NCBI RefSeq assembly: GCF_000372645.1
Contig: NZ_APMP01000006.1
Location: forward strand, 62,001-126,000
Direction of reading: 5' to 3'
Length of the DNA: 64,000 nt
Origin: Caulobacter vibrioides OR37
GTDB taxonomy: Bacteria > Pseudomonadota > Alphaproteobacteria > Caulobacterales > Caulobacteraceae
This document shows, in pieces, positions 17,571 to 25,732 of this stretch. Numbering within the stretch: position 1 is the first letter of the stretch; each line of letters begins with the position of its first letter. The position numbers were made by a program, and so were the translations under genes. Below the pieces are notes generated by a model. That model was not told the DNA's origin, did no database searches, and saw nothing but the letters and a program-made list of their open reading frames with translations.

Positions 17571-18432
17571 CCTTCTCGTTGGCGTCGGCCAGCACGCGCA
17601 GCATCTCGGCCGAGAACATCGAATTGGCCAGGCGCTGGCCGCCGCTCGCGCCCGTATCGGAGGACGCGCTGAACGGATTTCCCGCGTCCTGCGAGCCGCG
17701 CAGGATCAGGTCGACCATCGCCTCCTGCTGACGAATGCGCTCCAGACGGCGACCGCCGGCATATTGCAGGAAGCCCTGGTCGACATCGTCGCCCTGCCGA
17801 TTGGAAGCCGGGTCGGTGACCCGCCCCGCCGAGGCGCCAGTCTTGGTCAGGTTGGCATAAACCTCGCCCACCGTGGCGGGCCGGCCGTCCTTGTAGAAGA
17901 TTGACCGGTTGGCTTCGGCGGCGTCCGGGAACATGGCCGCGGCGTTGGCGCCGGGCGATGCGGTCGCCGCTTCGATCAGACGCGCCGAACCCGATGGCCC
18001 CAGGAAATGGGCGGCGTACAGCTCGCCCGCCGTCGGCGAGCGCCCCACCCGGCCGCGCAGATAGGAGGCGTGATCGCTGGTCAGTTCGCCGGCCATCAGG
18101 GCCGCGGCGTGCGGATCGGTCTTCAAGCCCAGCACGGCCTTGCGCGCCTCGTCGCCATCGACGCGATAACGACCGTCCGGGCCTTGGGTGATCAGGTCGG
18201 CGTAGCGGGCGTAGCCATATTTCGCCCCGTGCTTCTTCAGCGTCGAGAGCCACGTCTGATCCACGAACTGGAAGAGACCCGAGGCCGAGGAGGTCCGGGC
18301 CTTGGCGACCGGGTTGAAGCCGCTCTCGCGCTTGGCCGCGCCCATCAGGAACGTGAAGTCGACCCCCGTCGCGCTGGAGGCGCGCTGGATCGCCGACTCG
18401 ACGACGCTGCGGATGGAACTGACGGCGGGCAT
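17557..18432 (-). CDS. Lytic transglycosylase (SLT fold)
   Basis: The protein has 291 residues. Residues about 15-160 form an SLT domain: GAAKRESGFNPVAKARTSSA carries catalytic Glu36, followed by ASGLFQFVDQTWLSTLKKHG. The rest is low-complexity helical sequence. No clear signal peptide or membrane anchor precedes the domain, which is unusual for a periplasmic peptidoglycan enzyme and resembles transglycosylases exported through the flagellar or another dedicated apparatus. A palindromic TTAA-N7-TTAA box centred 33 bases upstream of the ATG suggests CtrA control, consistent with a role in flagellar or polar wall remodelling. That link is inference. Confidence 0.82.
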   Translation of the reverse strand: MPAVSSIRSVVESAIQRASSATGVDFTFLMGAAKRESGFNPVAKARTSSASGLFQFVDQTWLSTLKKHGAKYGYARYADLITQGPDGRYRVDGDEARKAVLGLKTDPHAAALMAGELTSDHASYLRGRVGRSPTAGELYAAHFLGPSGSARLIEAATASPGANAAAMFPDAAEANRSIFYKDGRPATVGEVYANLTKTGASAGRVTDPASNRQGDDVDQGFLQYAGGRRLERIRQQEAMVDLILRGSQDAGNPFSASSDTGASGGQRLANSMFSAEMLRVLADANEKVKQR

Positions 18433-18455
18433 GGACCTCAGGAGTCGGCGATCAT

Positions 18456-18474
18456 GGTTAATCGCCGATTAACC
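18456..18474. promoter_or_regulatory. Palindromic CtrA-type box (TTAA-N7-TTAA)
   Basis: GGTTAATCGCCGATTAACC is a perfect 19-bp palindrome around a central C and contains TTAA (18458-18461), seven bases, then TTAA (18469-18472), the spacing of a full CtrA site in Caulobacter. It lies 24-42 bases upstream of the lytic transglycosylase ATG (minus strand) and about 155 bases upstream of the tonB-like gene on the other strand. Confidence 0.6.
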
Positions 18475-18559
18475 ACGTTTCCAAAACCGCGTCGCCGCGC
18501 GCCTTGCCGCACTCATTCTTACAAGCGTAAGACAAATCGCCTTCCAGATTACGATTGTC

Positions 18560-18609
18560 AATTTACAGGGCGCCGCCCCCGTGCTGATCTTATCCTACGA
18601 CTGTAAATT
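18560..18609. promoter_or_regulatory. 9-bp inverted repeat in the leader of the orphan tonB
   Basis: AATTTACAG (18560-18568) and CTGTAAATT (18601-18609) are exact reverse complements separated by 32 bases. The right arm ends five bases before the AAGGA Shine-Dalgarno (18615-18619). The pair could be two operator half sites flanking a promoter, or a leader stem that approaches the ribosome binding site. Confidence 0.35.
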
Positions 18610-18627
18610 CCACCAAGGATGGTCGAC

Positions 18628-19347
18628 ATGGCCCTGGCCCTAAACCCCAATGGCTCCGGCATTCCCGGCCTGGACGCTCCACCCCGCAAAGCCTCTCGAA
18701 TACTGGCGGTGGGCCTCGCCGTCTCGGTCGCGGCGCACCTCGGCCTGATCGGCTATCTGGCCTATCAGAAATGGATCGAGCCGCTGCCGACCATGGTCGA
18801 TGACAAGCCCATCGTCGTCGATACGGTTCCGCTGGAGCGCAAACCGCCGCCCCCGCCGCCGCCCATCGACAAGCCGCCTCCGCCCACGGCTGGGCCGAAG
18901 CTTCACGCCCCCATCCTGACGACCGTCGACACGCCGCCGCCCCTGCCGGCCGACCCCAGGATCGTTCAGGATGGGCCTCCGACCACGGGTCCGATCGCCT
19001 CGCTGACCTCGCCCCCCGGTCCGGCCCCGACGCCTCAGCCGCCCCCGAAGGTGATCACCCGCGCCAATTGGTTGAAGCTGCCCTCGGCCGAAGACATGGC
19101 GCGCTACTATCCCGACAGCGCGCAGCGACGCGGCGTCTCGGGCGCGGCGACCCTGAACTGCGTGGTGGCGGTGAACGGAACGGTCCGCGACTGCGCGGTG
19201 GTGTCGGAAACACCCGCCGAGGAAGGCTTCGGCAAGGCGGCGCTGAAGGTCTCGCGCTTCTTTCGCATGAAGCCACAGATGGAAAACGGAGAGGCGGTCG
19301 ACGGGGCCACCGTCGTCATCCCGATCCGGTTCAACGCGGGCGCTTGA
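18628..19347 (+). CDS. Orphan TonB-like energy transducer
   Basis: The protein has 239 residues from the ATG at 18628, which has AAGGA eight bases upstream; an earlier ATG at 18619 overlaps that Shine-Dalgarno. It has one N-terminal membrane helix ([20 protein letters not shown]), a Pro-rich periplasm-spanning region ([15 protein letters not shown]) and a C-terminal TonB domain with [20 protein letters not shown]. Two Cys in that domain could form a disulfide. It shares the block [16 protein letters not shown] with the tonB at 29381-30112, so the two are paralogues. There is no exbB or exbD beside it. It may serve a subset of TonB-dependent receptors using the distant ExbBD. Confidence 0.87.
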   Translation: MALALNPNGSGIPGLDAPPRKASRILAVGLAVSVAAHLGLIGYLAYQKWIEPLPTMVDDKPIVVDTVPLERKPPPPPPPIDKPPPPTAGPKLHAPILTTVDTPPPLPADPRIVQDGPPTTGPIASLTSPPGPAPTPQPPPKVITRANWLKLPSAEDMARYYPDSAQRRGVSGAATLNCVVAVNGTVRDCAVVSETPAEEGFGKAALKVSRFFRMKPQMENGEAVDGATVVIPIRFNAGA

Positions 19348-19413
19348 GCCCATCCTCCAGCGTTGAAACGGCGGCCGGGTCGCTCTTTCCGAGCCCCGGC
19401 CATTCCGCCCTAA

Positions 19414-20577
19414 CTAGTAGCTCTTGGGCAGGCCCAGAACGCGCTCGGCGATGAAGTTCAGGATCATCTCCCGGCTGACGGGCGCGATGCGGGCGATCAT
19501 CGCCTCGCGGAAGTAGCGCTCGACGTCGTACTCCTTGGCGTAGCCCATGCCGCCATGCGCCAGCACGGACGCCTCGCACGCATGGAAGCCCGCCTCGGCG
19601 CCCAGGTACTTGGCGGCGTTGGCCTCGGCGCCGCACTCCTTGCCCGCGTCGTAGAGCGCGGCCGCCTTGAAGGCCAGGAGGTTGGCGGCTTCCAGCTCGG
19701 CCCAGGACTTGGCCAGCGGATGGGCCACGCCCTGGTTCTGGCCGATCGGTCGACCGAACACGACGCGTTCATTCGCGTAGGTCGCGGCCTTGGCCAGGGC
19801 GGCGCGGCCCAGGCCCACGGCCTCGGCGGCGAACAGCACCCGCTCGGGATTGAGGCCATGCAGAAGGTACTGGAAGCCCTTGCCCTCCTCGCCGACGAGA
19901 TCCTGGGCCGGAACGAACAGGTCCTCGATGAAGAGCATGTTACATTCGACGGCCTTGCGGCCCATCTTCGGGATCGGCTTGGCCTCGATCTTCTCGCGGT
20001 CGGTGTAGAACAACGACAGGCCCTGGGTCGGCTTGGCGCACTGATCCTTGGGCGTGGTCCGGGCGATGATCAGGATCTTGTTGGCGCGCTGAGCGCCGGT
20101 GGTCCAGATCTTCCGGCCGTTGAGCCGATAGCCGCCGTCGACCTTCTCGGCCCGCGTCTCCAGACTGGAGGTGTCCAGGCCCGAGTTCGGCTCGGTGACG
20201 GCGAAGCACATCTTGTCCTCGCCCGAGATGATCCGGGGCAGCAGGCGCTCGCGCTGTTCGTCCGATCCGAACTTCACCAGCGGCATGGGACCAAAGATGT
20301 TGAGGTGGATGGCCGAGGCGCCGGAGAAGCCCGCGCCCGACTGGGCCACGGTCTGCATCATCACGGCGGCCTCGGTCAGACCCAGGCCAGCGCCGCCGAC
20401 GTTCTCGGGCATCGCCACGCCCAGCCAGCCGCCCTCGGCGATGGCGGCGACGAAGTCCTCGGGAAACTGGCCCGTCTCGTCGGTGCGGCGCCAATATTCG
20501 TCGTCGAAGGCGGCGCAAACCTTAGCCACCCCCTCGCGAATGGCTTCCTGCTCGTCGGTCAACCAGAATCCGGACAT
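19414..20577 (-). CDS. Acyl-CoA dehydrogenase
   Basis: This is a 387-residue FAD flavoenzyme of fatty-acyl or short-chain acyl-CoA oxidation. Landmarks in order are the N-terminal helical domain (LTDEQEAIREGVAKVCAAF), MCFAVTEPNSGLDTSS (FAD/substrate-binding loop), KIWTTGAQRANKILIIART (beta domain) and VLAHGGMGYAKEYDVERYFRE (C-terminal domain). The usual catalytic base falls in the last region, but its identity is uncertain from sequence alone. The length is normal. It is followed on the same strand by nothing obvious, and it lies downstream of the FAD oxidoreductase gene (31-base gap), so the two may be co-transcribed. Confidence 0.92.
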   Translation of the reverse strand: MSGFWLTDEQEAIREGVAKVCAAFDDEYWRRTDETGQFPEDFVAAIAEGGWLGVAMPENVGGAGLGLTEAAVMMQTVAQSGAGFSGASAIHLNIFGPMPLVKFGSDEQRERLLPRIISGEDKMCFAVTEPNSGLDTSSLETRAEKVDGGYRLNGRKIWTTGAQRANKILIIARTTPKDQCAKPTQGLSLFYTDREKIEAKPIPKMGRKAVECNMLFIEDLFVPAQDLVGEEGKGFQYLLHGLNPERVLFAAEAVGLGRAALAKAATYANERVVFGRPIGQNQGVAHPLAKSWAELEAANLLAFKAAALYDAGKECGAEANAAKYLGAEAGFHACEASVLAHGGMGYAKEYDVERYFREAMIARIAPVSREMILNFIAERVLGLPKSY

Positions 20578-20608
20578 CCGGCCGTACTCCCCTGCGCGCT
20601 TTGCTTCT

Positions 20609-21622
20609 TTAGGTCTCGGGCTCCTCGAAGCGGCGCGCGTCCATCGCGACGGCGTCGGGACCCGGGTTGTCCCCCGTCACATACGCCGCGACCATGTTGG
20701 CCACAAGCGGGGCCAGCAGCCAGCCGTTCCGGCGCGCGCCGACCGCCAGGATCACGCCGGGCGAACGGCTCCACCCGACCAGGGGCAGGCCGTCGGGCGT
20801 GGTGACCCGCACCCCGACCTCGACCTGCGCCGCGTCCAGATCCAGGGCCGGCCGCAGCGCCCAGGCCGCCGCCCGCAGGCCTTGGGTCGCAGAAGCGTCG
20901 GGCGAGAGATCGTCGCGGCCGACCTCCATCGTGGCGCCGATGGCCACGCGTTCGCCGGGAGCCAGATAGACGCCCTCGCCCCGCACCACCTCCACGGCCT
21001 CATCCACGGGCGTCGCGCGCAAAATCTGACCCTTGATCGGCGCCAAGATCGCGGTTTCCGGCGCCAGCCGTCCGTCGCGCGCCCCCGGCCCGGTGGCCAG
21101 CACAAGGATGTCGAACACCTCGGCGCCACCGTCGGCGCGCCGCAACTCGCCGGGCGCGAAGGCCTCGACGGCCACGGCCTCGAACCGACCGCCCGCCGCC
21201 AGGATCGCGTCGCGGAGGCGCGCCAGGGCAGGACGGGCCTCGATCCGCCAGTCCTCGGAGATCGTCTCCTGGTCCGGAAGGCCAAGCGTCGTGAGGCGCT
21301 CGGCGATACGAGCGCGCCAAGTCTCCGCGCCCTCCAGCCGCACGCCCGTCCGCGCGAGTTCGACGCCCAGATCCTCCGCGAAGTCCGGCCAGAGATCGCG
21401 CGCCCGTCGCATCAGGGCCAGATGCGCGCTCGACAGCGGGTCGAACAGCGCCTCGCTGACCGGCGCCAGCATGCCGGCCGCGACGCCCGATGCATTGTCG
21501 CCGGGCGCGGCGGGTTCGAACACCGTCACCGCGAACCCCATGCGCGCCAGGCGCAAAGCGGTCGCCAATCCCAACGCCCCGGCTCCCGCCACGGCGATAC
21601 GCGCGCCAGATACTGTTTTCAT
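20609..21622 (-). CDS. FAD-dependent amine oxidase (glycine oxidase ThiO / DAAO-like)
   Basis: The protein has about 337 residues. The N-terminal Rossmann motif is IAVAGAGALGLATALRLARM, followed by DNASGVAAGMLAPVSEALF, characteristic of ThiO/D-amino-acid oxidase-fold enzymes. The C-terminal FAD-binding segment reads LVGWSRSPGVILAVGARRNG. It should oxidise the amine of glycine or a related amino acid, as ThiO does in thiazole synthesis, but no other thi genes are nearby. The frame is open to a TTG at 21631; the ATG at 21622 is preferred, with GGAAGG upstream. It precedes the acyl-CoA dehydrogenase on the same strand. Confidence 0.82.
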   Translation of the reverse strand: MKTVSGARIAVAGAGALGLATALRLARMGFAVTVFEPAAPGDNASGVAAGMLAPVSEALFDPLSSAHLALMRRARDLWPDFAEDLGVELARTGVRLEGAETWRARIAERLTTLGLPDQETISEDWRIEARPALARLRDAILAAGGRFEAVAVEAFAPGELRRADGGAEVFDILVLATGPGARDGRLAPETAILAPIKGQILRATPVDEAVEVVRGEGVYLAPGERVAIGATMEVGRDDLSPDASATQGLRAAAWALRPALDLDAAQVEVGVRVTTPDGLPLVGWSRSPGVILAVGARRNGWLLAPLVANMVAAYVTGDNPGPDAVAMDARRFEEPET

Positions 21623-21896
21623 GCCCGGCAAACACCTTCCGAGAACGTCGACGTCAAGTCCGCACGGATGCTGATGTCGAAAAGCTTAGGTTGAATCCAA
21701 GTCTCGAAACGGCCACAAAAGGTAAAAATATTCTCGCCATCAGCGAGCTTAAGCAATTATACGACCCATAAGCGCGACACTTCGGCGCGAAGACCCCTTT
21801 CCGAGCACACACACACGTGACGACGCAGCCAAGCTCGGTCTATACCCGTTAAGACTCGCATGAGCCGCTACGCGGCGTTAGAGGGATACAAGGCGG

Positions 21897-22304
21897 ATGA
21901 ACGAACGACCTGCAGCCGATCAGGCCCACCCCGTTGACCTCTATGTGGGCGCTCGGTTGAGAATTCGCCGCAAGATGATGGGGCTCAGCCAGACTCAAGT
22001 GGCCGACGCCCTTGGCATCACCTTTCAGCAGATCCAGAAATACGAGCGCGGCGCCAACCGCATCAGCGCCAGTAAGCTGTACGACGCCGCCAAGCTTCTG
22101 CAAGCTCCGGTGTCTTACTTCTTCGAAGGGCTGGACGAGACCGACGGCGGGCTGGACGACGGGTTCGCCCAGCGCATGACCGAGTTCGTCTCCACGCCGG
22201 AAGGTCTGGAACTGGCGGGTCTGTTTCCGCGCTTGGCCGATCGCCGCCTGCGTCGTCGGGTCGTCGACCTCGTGCGCGCCATGGTGGATGACGAAGCGCC
22301 TTAA
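21897..22304 (+). CDS. XRE-family transcriptional regulator
   Basis: This is a 135-residue DNA-binding protein. Residues about 18-75 form a Cro/CI-type helix-turn-helix: RLRIRRKMMGLSQTQVADAL, then FQQIQKYERGANRISASKL. The C-terminal half (MTEFVSTPEGLELAGLFPRL, then RRRVVDLVRAM) is helical and probably for dimerisation. The arrangement is common in alphaproteobacteria, often as stress or developmental regulators. AAGGCGG precedes the ATG. It is the only gene of its transcript, closed by a strong intrinsic terminator at 22332-22362. Its target is unknown. Confidence 0.88.
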   Translation: MNERPAADQAHPVDLYVGARLRIRRKMMGLSQTQVADALGITFQQIQKYERGANRISASKLYDAAKLLQAPVSYFFEGLDETDGGLDDGFAQRMTEFVSTPEGLELAGLFPRLADRRLRRRVVDLVRAMVDDEAP

Positions 22305-22331
22305 GACCCCTTCCTTCTGGCGAGGCTTTTC

Positions 22332-22362
22332 AGGCCCGCGGCGATCCCGCCGCGGGCCTTTT
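22332..22362 (+). terminator. Intrinsic terminator after the XRE gene
   Basis: A perfect 12-bp stem (22332-22343 with 22348-22359) closes over a 4-base loop ATCC and is followed by TTTT. It begins 28 bases after the regulator's stop codon. Confidence 0.85.
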
Positions 22363-22638
22363 GCTTGGACGCTTGGGGACCCGCCGGACGCGCCGTCCAA
22401 CCTCTACGGGCCGAAGAATCGTTCCTCGAGCGGGGTCGTCAAAACGCGCCTCGCGAGAGCGCCATTAGGGCCTCCACCCCAAGCTTGACCATTCCAAGGG
22501 CCGTGAATTTGTAAAAAACCCCGTTCCACGGGCGTTTTGTCCCCGTGAATCGGCTTTTTAACCTTTCCTAACGGGTGACAAACGCGATTGGCCTCGGCAG
22601 GCTCGCAATTCCCTGATTCACAGGAATGAGCTGAGAAG

Positions 22639-22917
22639 ATGAACGTTTCCGATCTGGTCGACGCCGCCGTCGCCGCCGACGACAAGCTGACCAAGACCCA
22701 AGCCAAGGCCATCATCGACGGCGTCTTCAAGTCGATCTCCGACGCCGCCGTGAAGGGCGATGAAGTCTCGATCCCCGGCTTCGGCAAGTTCAAGGTCCAG
22801 GCCAAGCCGGCTCGCACCGGCCGCAACCCGGCCACGGGCGCGACCATCGAAATCGCCGCCAGCAAGAAGGTCGCCTTCACGCCGGCCAAGCAACTGAAGG
22901 ACGCCGTCAACGGCTAA
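22639..22917 (+). CDS. HU-family histone-like DNA-binding protein
   Basis: This is a 92-residue nucleoid protein. It has the HU/IHF fold: N-terminal helices (DLVDAAVAADDKLTKTQAKA), then VSIPGFGKFKVQAKPARTGR, which includes the family signature GFGxF...RxGRNPxTG and the Pro residue at the arm tip. It bends and compacts DNA as a dimer. The N-terminus differs from the commoner MNKxELV-type HU proteins, so this is probably a second, divergent HU. A promoter-like TTGACC (22485-22490) with TTGTAA downstream lies about 150 bases upstream. Two hairpins follow the gene. Confidence 0.93.
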   Translation: MNVSDLVDAAVAADDKLTKTQAKAIIDGVFKSISDAAVKGDEVSIPGFGKFKVQAKPARTGRNPATGATIEIAASKKVAFTPAKQLKDAVNG

Positions 22918-22925
22918 GCCTTTGG

Positions 22926-22956
22926 CGGGAAGCGGCGCGCGAGCGGCCGCTTCCCG
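22926..22956 (+). terminator. Hairpin downstream of the HU gene
   Basis: CGGGAAGCGGC (22926-22936) pairs with GCCGCTTCCCG (22946-22956) over a 9-base loop, starting nine bases after the HU stop. It is not directly followed by a T-run, so it may be a rho-independent terminator of weak form or an mRNA 3'-stabilising stem. Confidence 0.55.
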
Positions 22957-22966
22957 ACGCTTTCCG

Positions 22967-23004
22967 TCACGCGCGACGCTTTTTTAGAAAATCGTCGCGC
23001 GTGA
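22967..23004 (+). terminator. Second hairpin after HU with the T-run inside its loop
   Basis: TCACGCGCGACG (22967-22978) and CGTCGCGCGTGA (22993-23004) are exact reverse complements. The 14-base loop holds CTTTTTTAGAAAAT. The T-run therefore follows the left arm only. It separates HU from the radical-SAM gene that starts at 23044. Confidence 0.45.
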
Positions 23005-23043
23005 GGACTTTAAAGAACAAAACAAGAACGATACCATTCCCCA

Positions 23044-24264
23044 ATGGCCGTTCTCGATCTCCGGCGCAAGCTCGCCATTCTCTCCGACGCCGCCAAGTAC
23101 GATGCGTCCTGCGCCTCCTCCGGCGCGGAAAAACGCAATTCAATCGGCGGTCGCGGCATAGGTTCGACCGAAGGCATGGGCATATGCCACGCCTATGCGC
23201 CCGACGGTCGTTGCATCAGCCTGCTGAAGATCCTGCTGACCAACTTCTGCATCTACGACTGCGCCTACTGCATCAACCGCGTGTCCTCGAACACGCCCAG
23301 GGCCCGCTTCAGCGTCAAGGAAGTCGTCGACCTGACCCTGAGCTTCTACAAGCGCAACTATATCGAAGGCCTATTCCTATCGTCGGGCGTCATCCGCACC
23401 GGCGACTACACGATGGAAGAGATGGTCAGGGTCGCCAAGGCGCTGCGGCTCGATCACGACTTCCGGGGCTATATCCACCTGAAGCTTATCCCCGAAGCCT
23501 CGCCGGAGCTGACCGCCCAGGCTGGCCTCTACGCCGATCGGGTGTCGATCAATATCGAGCTGCCGCGCGACGACAGCCTGAAGGCGCTCGCGCCCGAAAA
23601 GGACCCGACCGACATCAAGCGGGCCATGGGCCGCATGCGGCTGGCGATAGACGAGCACGCCGAACCCGCGCGGAAAGCTGGCCGGCGGACCTTCGCCCGC
23701 GGGCAGTCGACCCAGTTGATCGTCGGCGCCGACAGCGCCAGGGATGGCGACATCCTGGCCCGCAGCGCCAATCTGTATGGCGCGTATCGCCTCGGGCGCG
23801 TTTTCTACTCCGCCTTCAGCCCTATCCCCGACTCCAGCCAACGCCTGCCGTCGATGCGACCGCCGCTGCTGCGTGAGCATCGCCTGTACCAGGCGGACTG
23901 GCTGATGCGGTTCTACGGCTTCACCCAGCCCGAGATCATCGCCGAGGGCGAGGACCTGGACCTGGCCGTCGACCCCAAGACCAGTTGGGCGTTGAGGCAT
24001 CGCGGGCGCTTTCCGGTCGACGTCCATACCGCCGACAAGGAAATGCTGCTGCGCGTGCCAGGCCTGGGCGCCAAGACCGTCGAGCGCATCCTGGCGGCGC
24101 GGCGGATGACGCGCCTAACCCTGGACGACCTGAAACGCGTCGGCGCCGTCCTTAAACGCGCCAAGGCGTTCCTGATCACCGCCGACTGGACGCCCGGCGC
24201 CCTGGTCGACCAGGAGAGCCTGAAGGCGAGGTTCGTCCAGCCTCGGCAGTTGAGTCTCTTTTGA
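23044..24264 (+). CDS. Radical SAM protein of the putative DNA modification/repair family
   Basis: The protein has 406 residues. The radical-SAM cluster motif is CIYDCAYC (Cys69, Cys73, Cys76) after LLKILLTNF, and the barrel continues through GLFLSSGV, IHLKLIPEAS and VSINIELP. The C-terminal third contains a helix-hairpin-helix-like segment (RVPGLGAKTVERILAARR), a DNA-binding element. This combination is the family annotated as putative DNA modification/repair radical SAM protein, whose reaction is unknown. Its stop overlaps the next ATG by one base (TGATG) with the UdgX-type gene, so the two proteins are almost certainly partners. Confidence 0.9.
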   Translation: MAVLDLRRKLAILSDAAKYDASCASSGAEKRNSIGGRGIGSTEGMGICHAYAPDGRCISLLKILLTNFCIYDCAYCINRVSSNTPRARFSVKEVVDLTLSFYKRNYIEGLFLSSGVIRTGDYTMEEMVRVAKALRLDHDFRGYIHLKLIPEASPELTAQAGLYADRVSINIELPRDDSLKALAPEKDPTDIKRAMGRMRLAIDEHAEPARKAGRRTFARGQSTQLIVGADSARDGDILARSANLYGAYRLGRVFYSAFSPIPDSSQRLPSMRPPLLREHRLYQADWLMRFYGFTQPEIIAEGEDLDLAVDPKTSWALRHRGRFPVDVHTADKEMLLRVPGLGAKTVERILAARRMTRLTLDDLKRVGAVLKRAKAFLITADWTPGALVDQESLKARFVQPRQLSLF

Positions 24265-25697
24265 TGCGCGTGGCGCGGCTGGCCTCCGAGATCGACTTCG
24301 CCGGCTGGCGGTCGGCGGCCCGGTCGCTGCGGGCGGAGGGCGTGGAGCCAAGGGCGGTGGTATGGACGGTCGAACGGGAGCTGTTCGACCAGGAACCGGC
24401 CGACGCCGCGCGCCAGACGCCCGGCTTCACCGTTCCTGCGGCGTTCGTCGGGCTGGCGGAACAGGTCATCTTGAACCGCGCGCCGGACCGCCTGGCGCTG
24501 CTCTACCGCATTCTGTGGCGGCTGGAGCATGAGCCGCGACTGATCGACAATCCCGCCGACCCCGACATGACTCGCGCGCGCGACATGGCCAAGGCCGTCA
24601 GTCGCGCCGCCCACAAGATGAAGGCCTTTATCCGTTTTCGACGCCTGGAGGACGCTAAGACCGAGTCCTACGCGGCCTGGTTCCAGCCCGCTCATCGCGT
24701 GACCGAGGCGGTCGCGCCGTTTTTCGCGCGACGCTTCACCAATATGGACTGGACGATTCTGACGCCGGACGCCTGCGTGGCCTGGGACCGCGAAAGGCTG
24801 ACGGTCTCCGAGGGCGTGGATCCCGCCGACGCGCCCAGCGAAGACGCCCAGGAAGACCTCTGGCGCACCTATTACGCCTCGATCTTCAACCCCGCGCGCC
24901 TGAACCCAAAACAGATGCGTCAGGAGATGCCGAAACGTTATTGGCGGAACTTGCCCGAGGCGGCCCTCATTCCACACATGATCGAAACCGCCCAGGAGCG
25001 CGCCTCGGCCATGGTCGCATCGACGCCGCGCCAACCGTCCGAACGGGTGCTGAAAGCGGCCCTGCGCCACGCGCGGGACGCTTCCTATGAGGGCGCCATC
25101 CCGAAGCGCTTGAGCGAGGTCGCGGCGGGCGTGAATCTCTGCCGCCGGTGTGAGCTTTGGCGCGACGCGACCCAAGGCGTGCCCGGCGAAGGCGCGGAGC
25201 ACGCGCCGCTGATGTTCGTTGGCGAGCAGCCGGGCGACCAAGAGGATCTTTCGGGACACCCTTTCGTCGGCCCAGCGGGGCGTATGTTCGACAAGGCGCT
25301 GGCCGAAGCGGGCGTGCCGCGCGATCGGACGTTCGTCACCAACGCCGTGAAACACTTCAAGCATGAGCTTCGCGGGAAGCGGCGGCTGCACAAAACGCCG
25401 GATCGGGGCGAGGTCATGTCCTGCCGCTGGTGGCTGGACGCCGAACGCCGCCTCTTGCGTCCGCGCGTCGTGGTGATGCTGGGCGCGACCGCCGCCTTGG
25501 GCGTGATCGGCGAACCGACGCCCATCGCGGCCAATCGCGGCAAGCCGCTCCGCCTATCCGATCGGGAGCAGGGCCTGGTGACGTATCACCCTTCGTTCCT
25601 GCTGCGTCTGCCGGATGAGACCAAGAAGGCCCAAGCCTATGCCGCGTTCGTTGCGGACCTGAGGCAAGCGGGGCGGCTGGCGGGGATCGTCACATAG
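24264..25697 (+). CDS. udgX: DUF4130 - UdgX fusion (uracil-DNA cross-linking glycosylase)
   Basis: The protein has 477 residues from the ATG at 24264; a TTG at 24261 is the other option. Residues 1-250 are the DUF4130 SAM-linked domain (AFVGLAEQVILNRAPDRLAL, MKAFIRFRRLED, RFTNMDWTILTPD). Residues about 280-470 are a family-4-like uracil-DNA glycosylase with the UdgX signatures GEQPGDQED (320-328) and KRRLHKTP, whose His376 corresponds to the residue that bonds covalently to the abasic sugar after uracil excision. Cys293, Cys296 and Cys387 are likely iron-sulfur ligands; the fourth is not obvious. The radical-SAM gene immediately upstream is translationally coupled. Confidence 0.93.
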   Translation: MRVARLASEIDFAGWRSAARSLRAEGVEPRAVVWTVERELFDQEPADAARQTPGFTVPAAFVGLAEQVILNRAPDRLALLYRILWRLEHEPRLIDNPADPDMTRARDMAKAVSRAAHKMKAFIRFRRLEDAKTESYAAWFQPAHRVTEAVAPFFARRFTNMDWTILTPDACVAWDRERLTVSEGVDPADAPSEDAQEDLWRTYYASIFNPARLNPKQMRQEMPKRYWRNLPEAALIPHMIETAQERASAMVASTPRQPSERVLKAALRHARDASYEGAIPKRLSEVAAGVNLCRRCELWRDATQGVPGEGAEHAPLMFVGEQPGDQEDLSGHPFVGPAGRMFDKALAEAGVPRDRTFVTNAVKHFKHELRGKRRLHKTPDRGEVMSCRWWLDAERRLLRPRVVVMLGATAALGVIGEPTPIAANRGKPLRLSDREQGLVTYHPSFLLRLPDETKKAQAYAAFVADLRQAGRLAGIVT

Positions 25698-25698
25698 C

Positions 25699-25727
25699 GG
25701 ACCTCCCCCGCGCCGCGGGGGAGGTCC
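25699..25727. terminator. Palindromic terminator between convergent genes
   Basis: GGACCTCCCCCGCG (25699-25712) and CGCGGGGGAGGTCC (25714-25727) are perfect complements around a single base. It fills the gap between the udgX stop (25697) and the hemerythrin stop (25733) and probably serves both strands, although no T-run follows. Confidence 0.65.
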
Positions 25728-25732
25728 AGCCG

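Noticed and set aside
22525..22545. Short hairpin CACGGG/CCCGTG in the HU leader
   Set aside because: It has only six base pairs and a nine-base loop, which is expected by chance in a high-GC genome.
22555..22575. TTAACCTTTCCTAAC as a CtrA box upstream of HU
   Set aside because: The second half site is CTAAC with the wrong spacing; it does not meet the TTAA-N7-TTAA rule.
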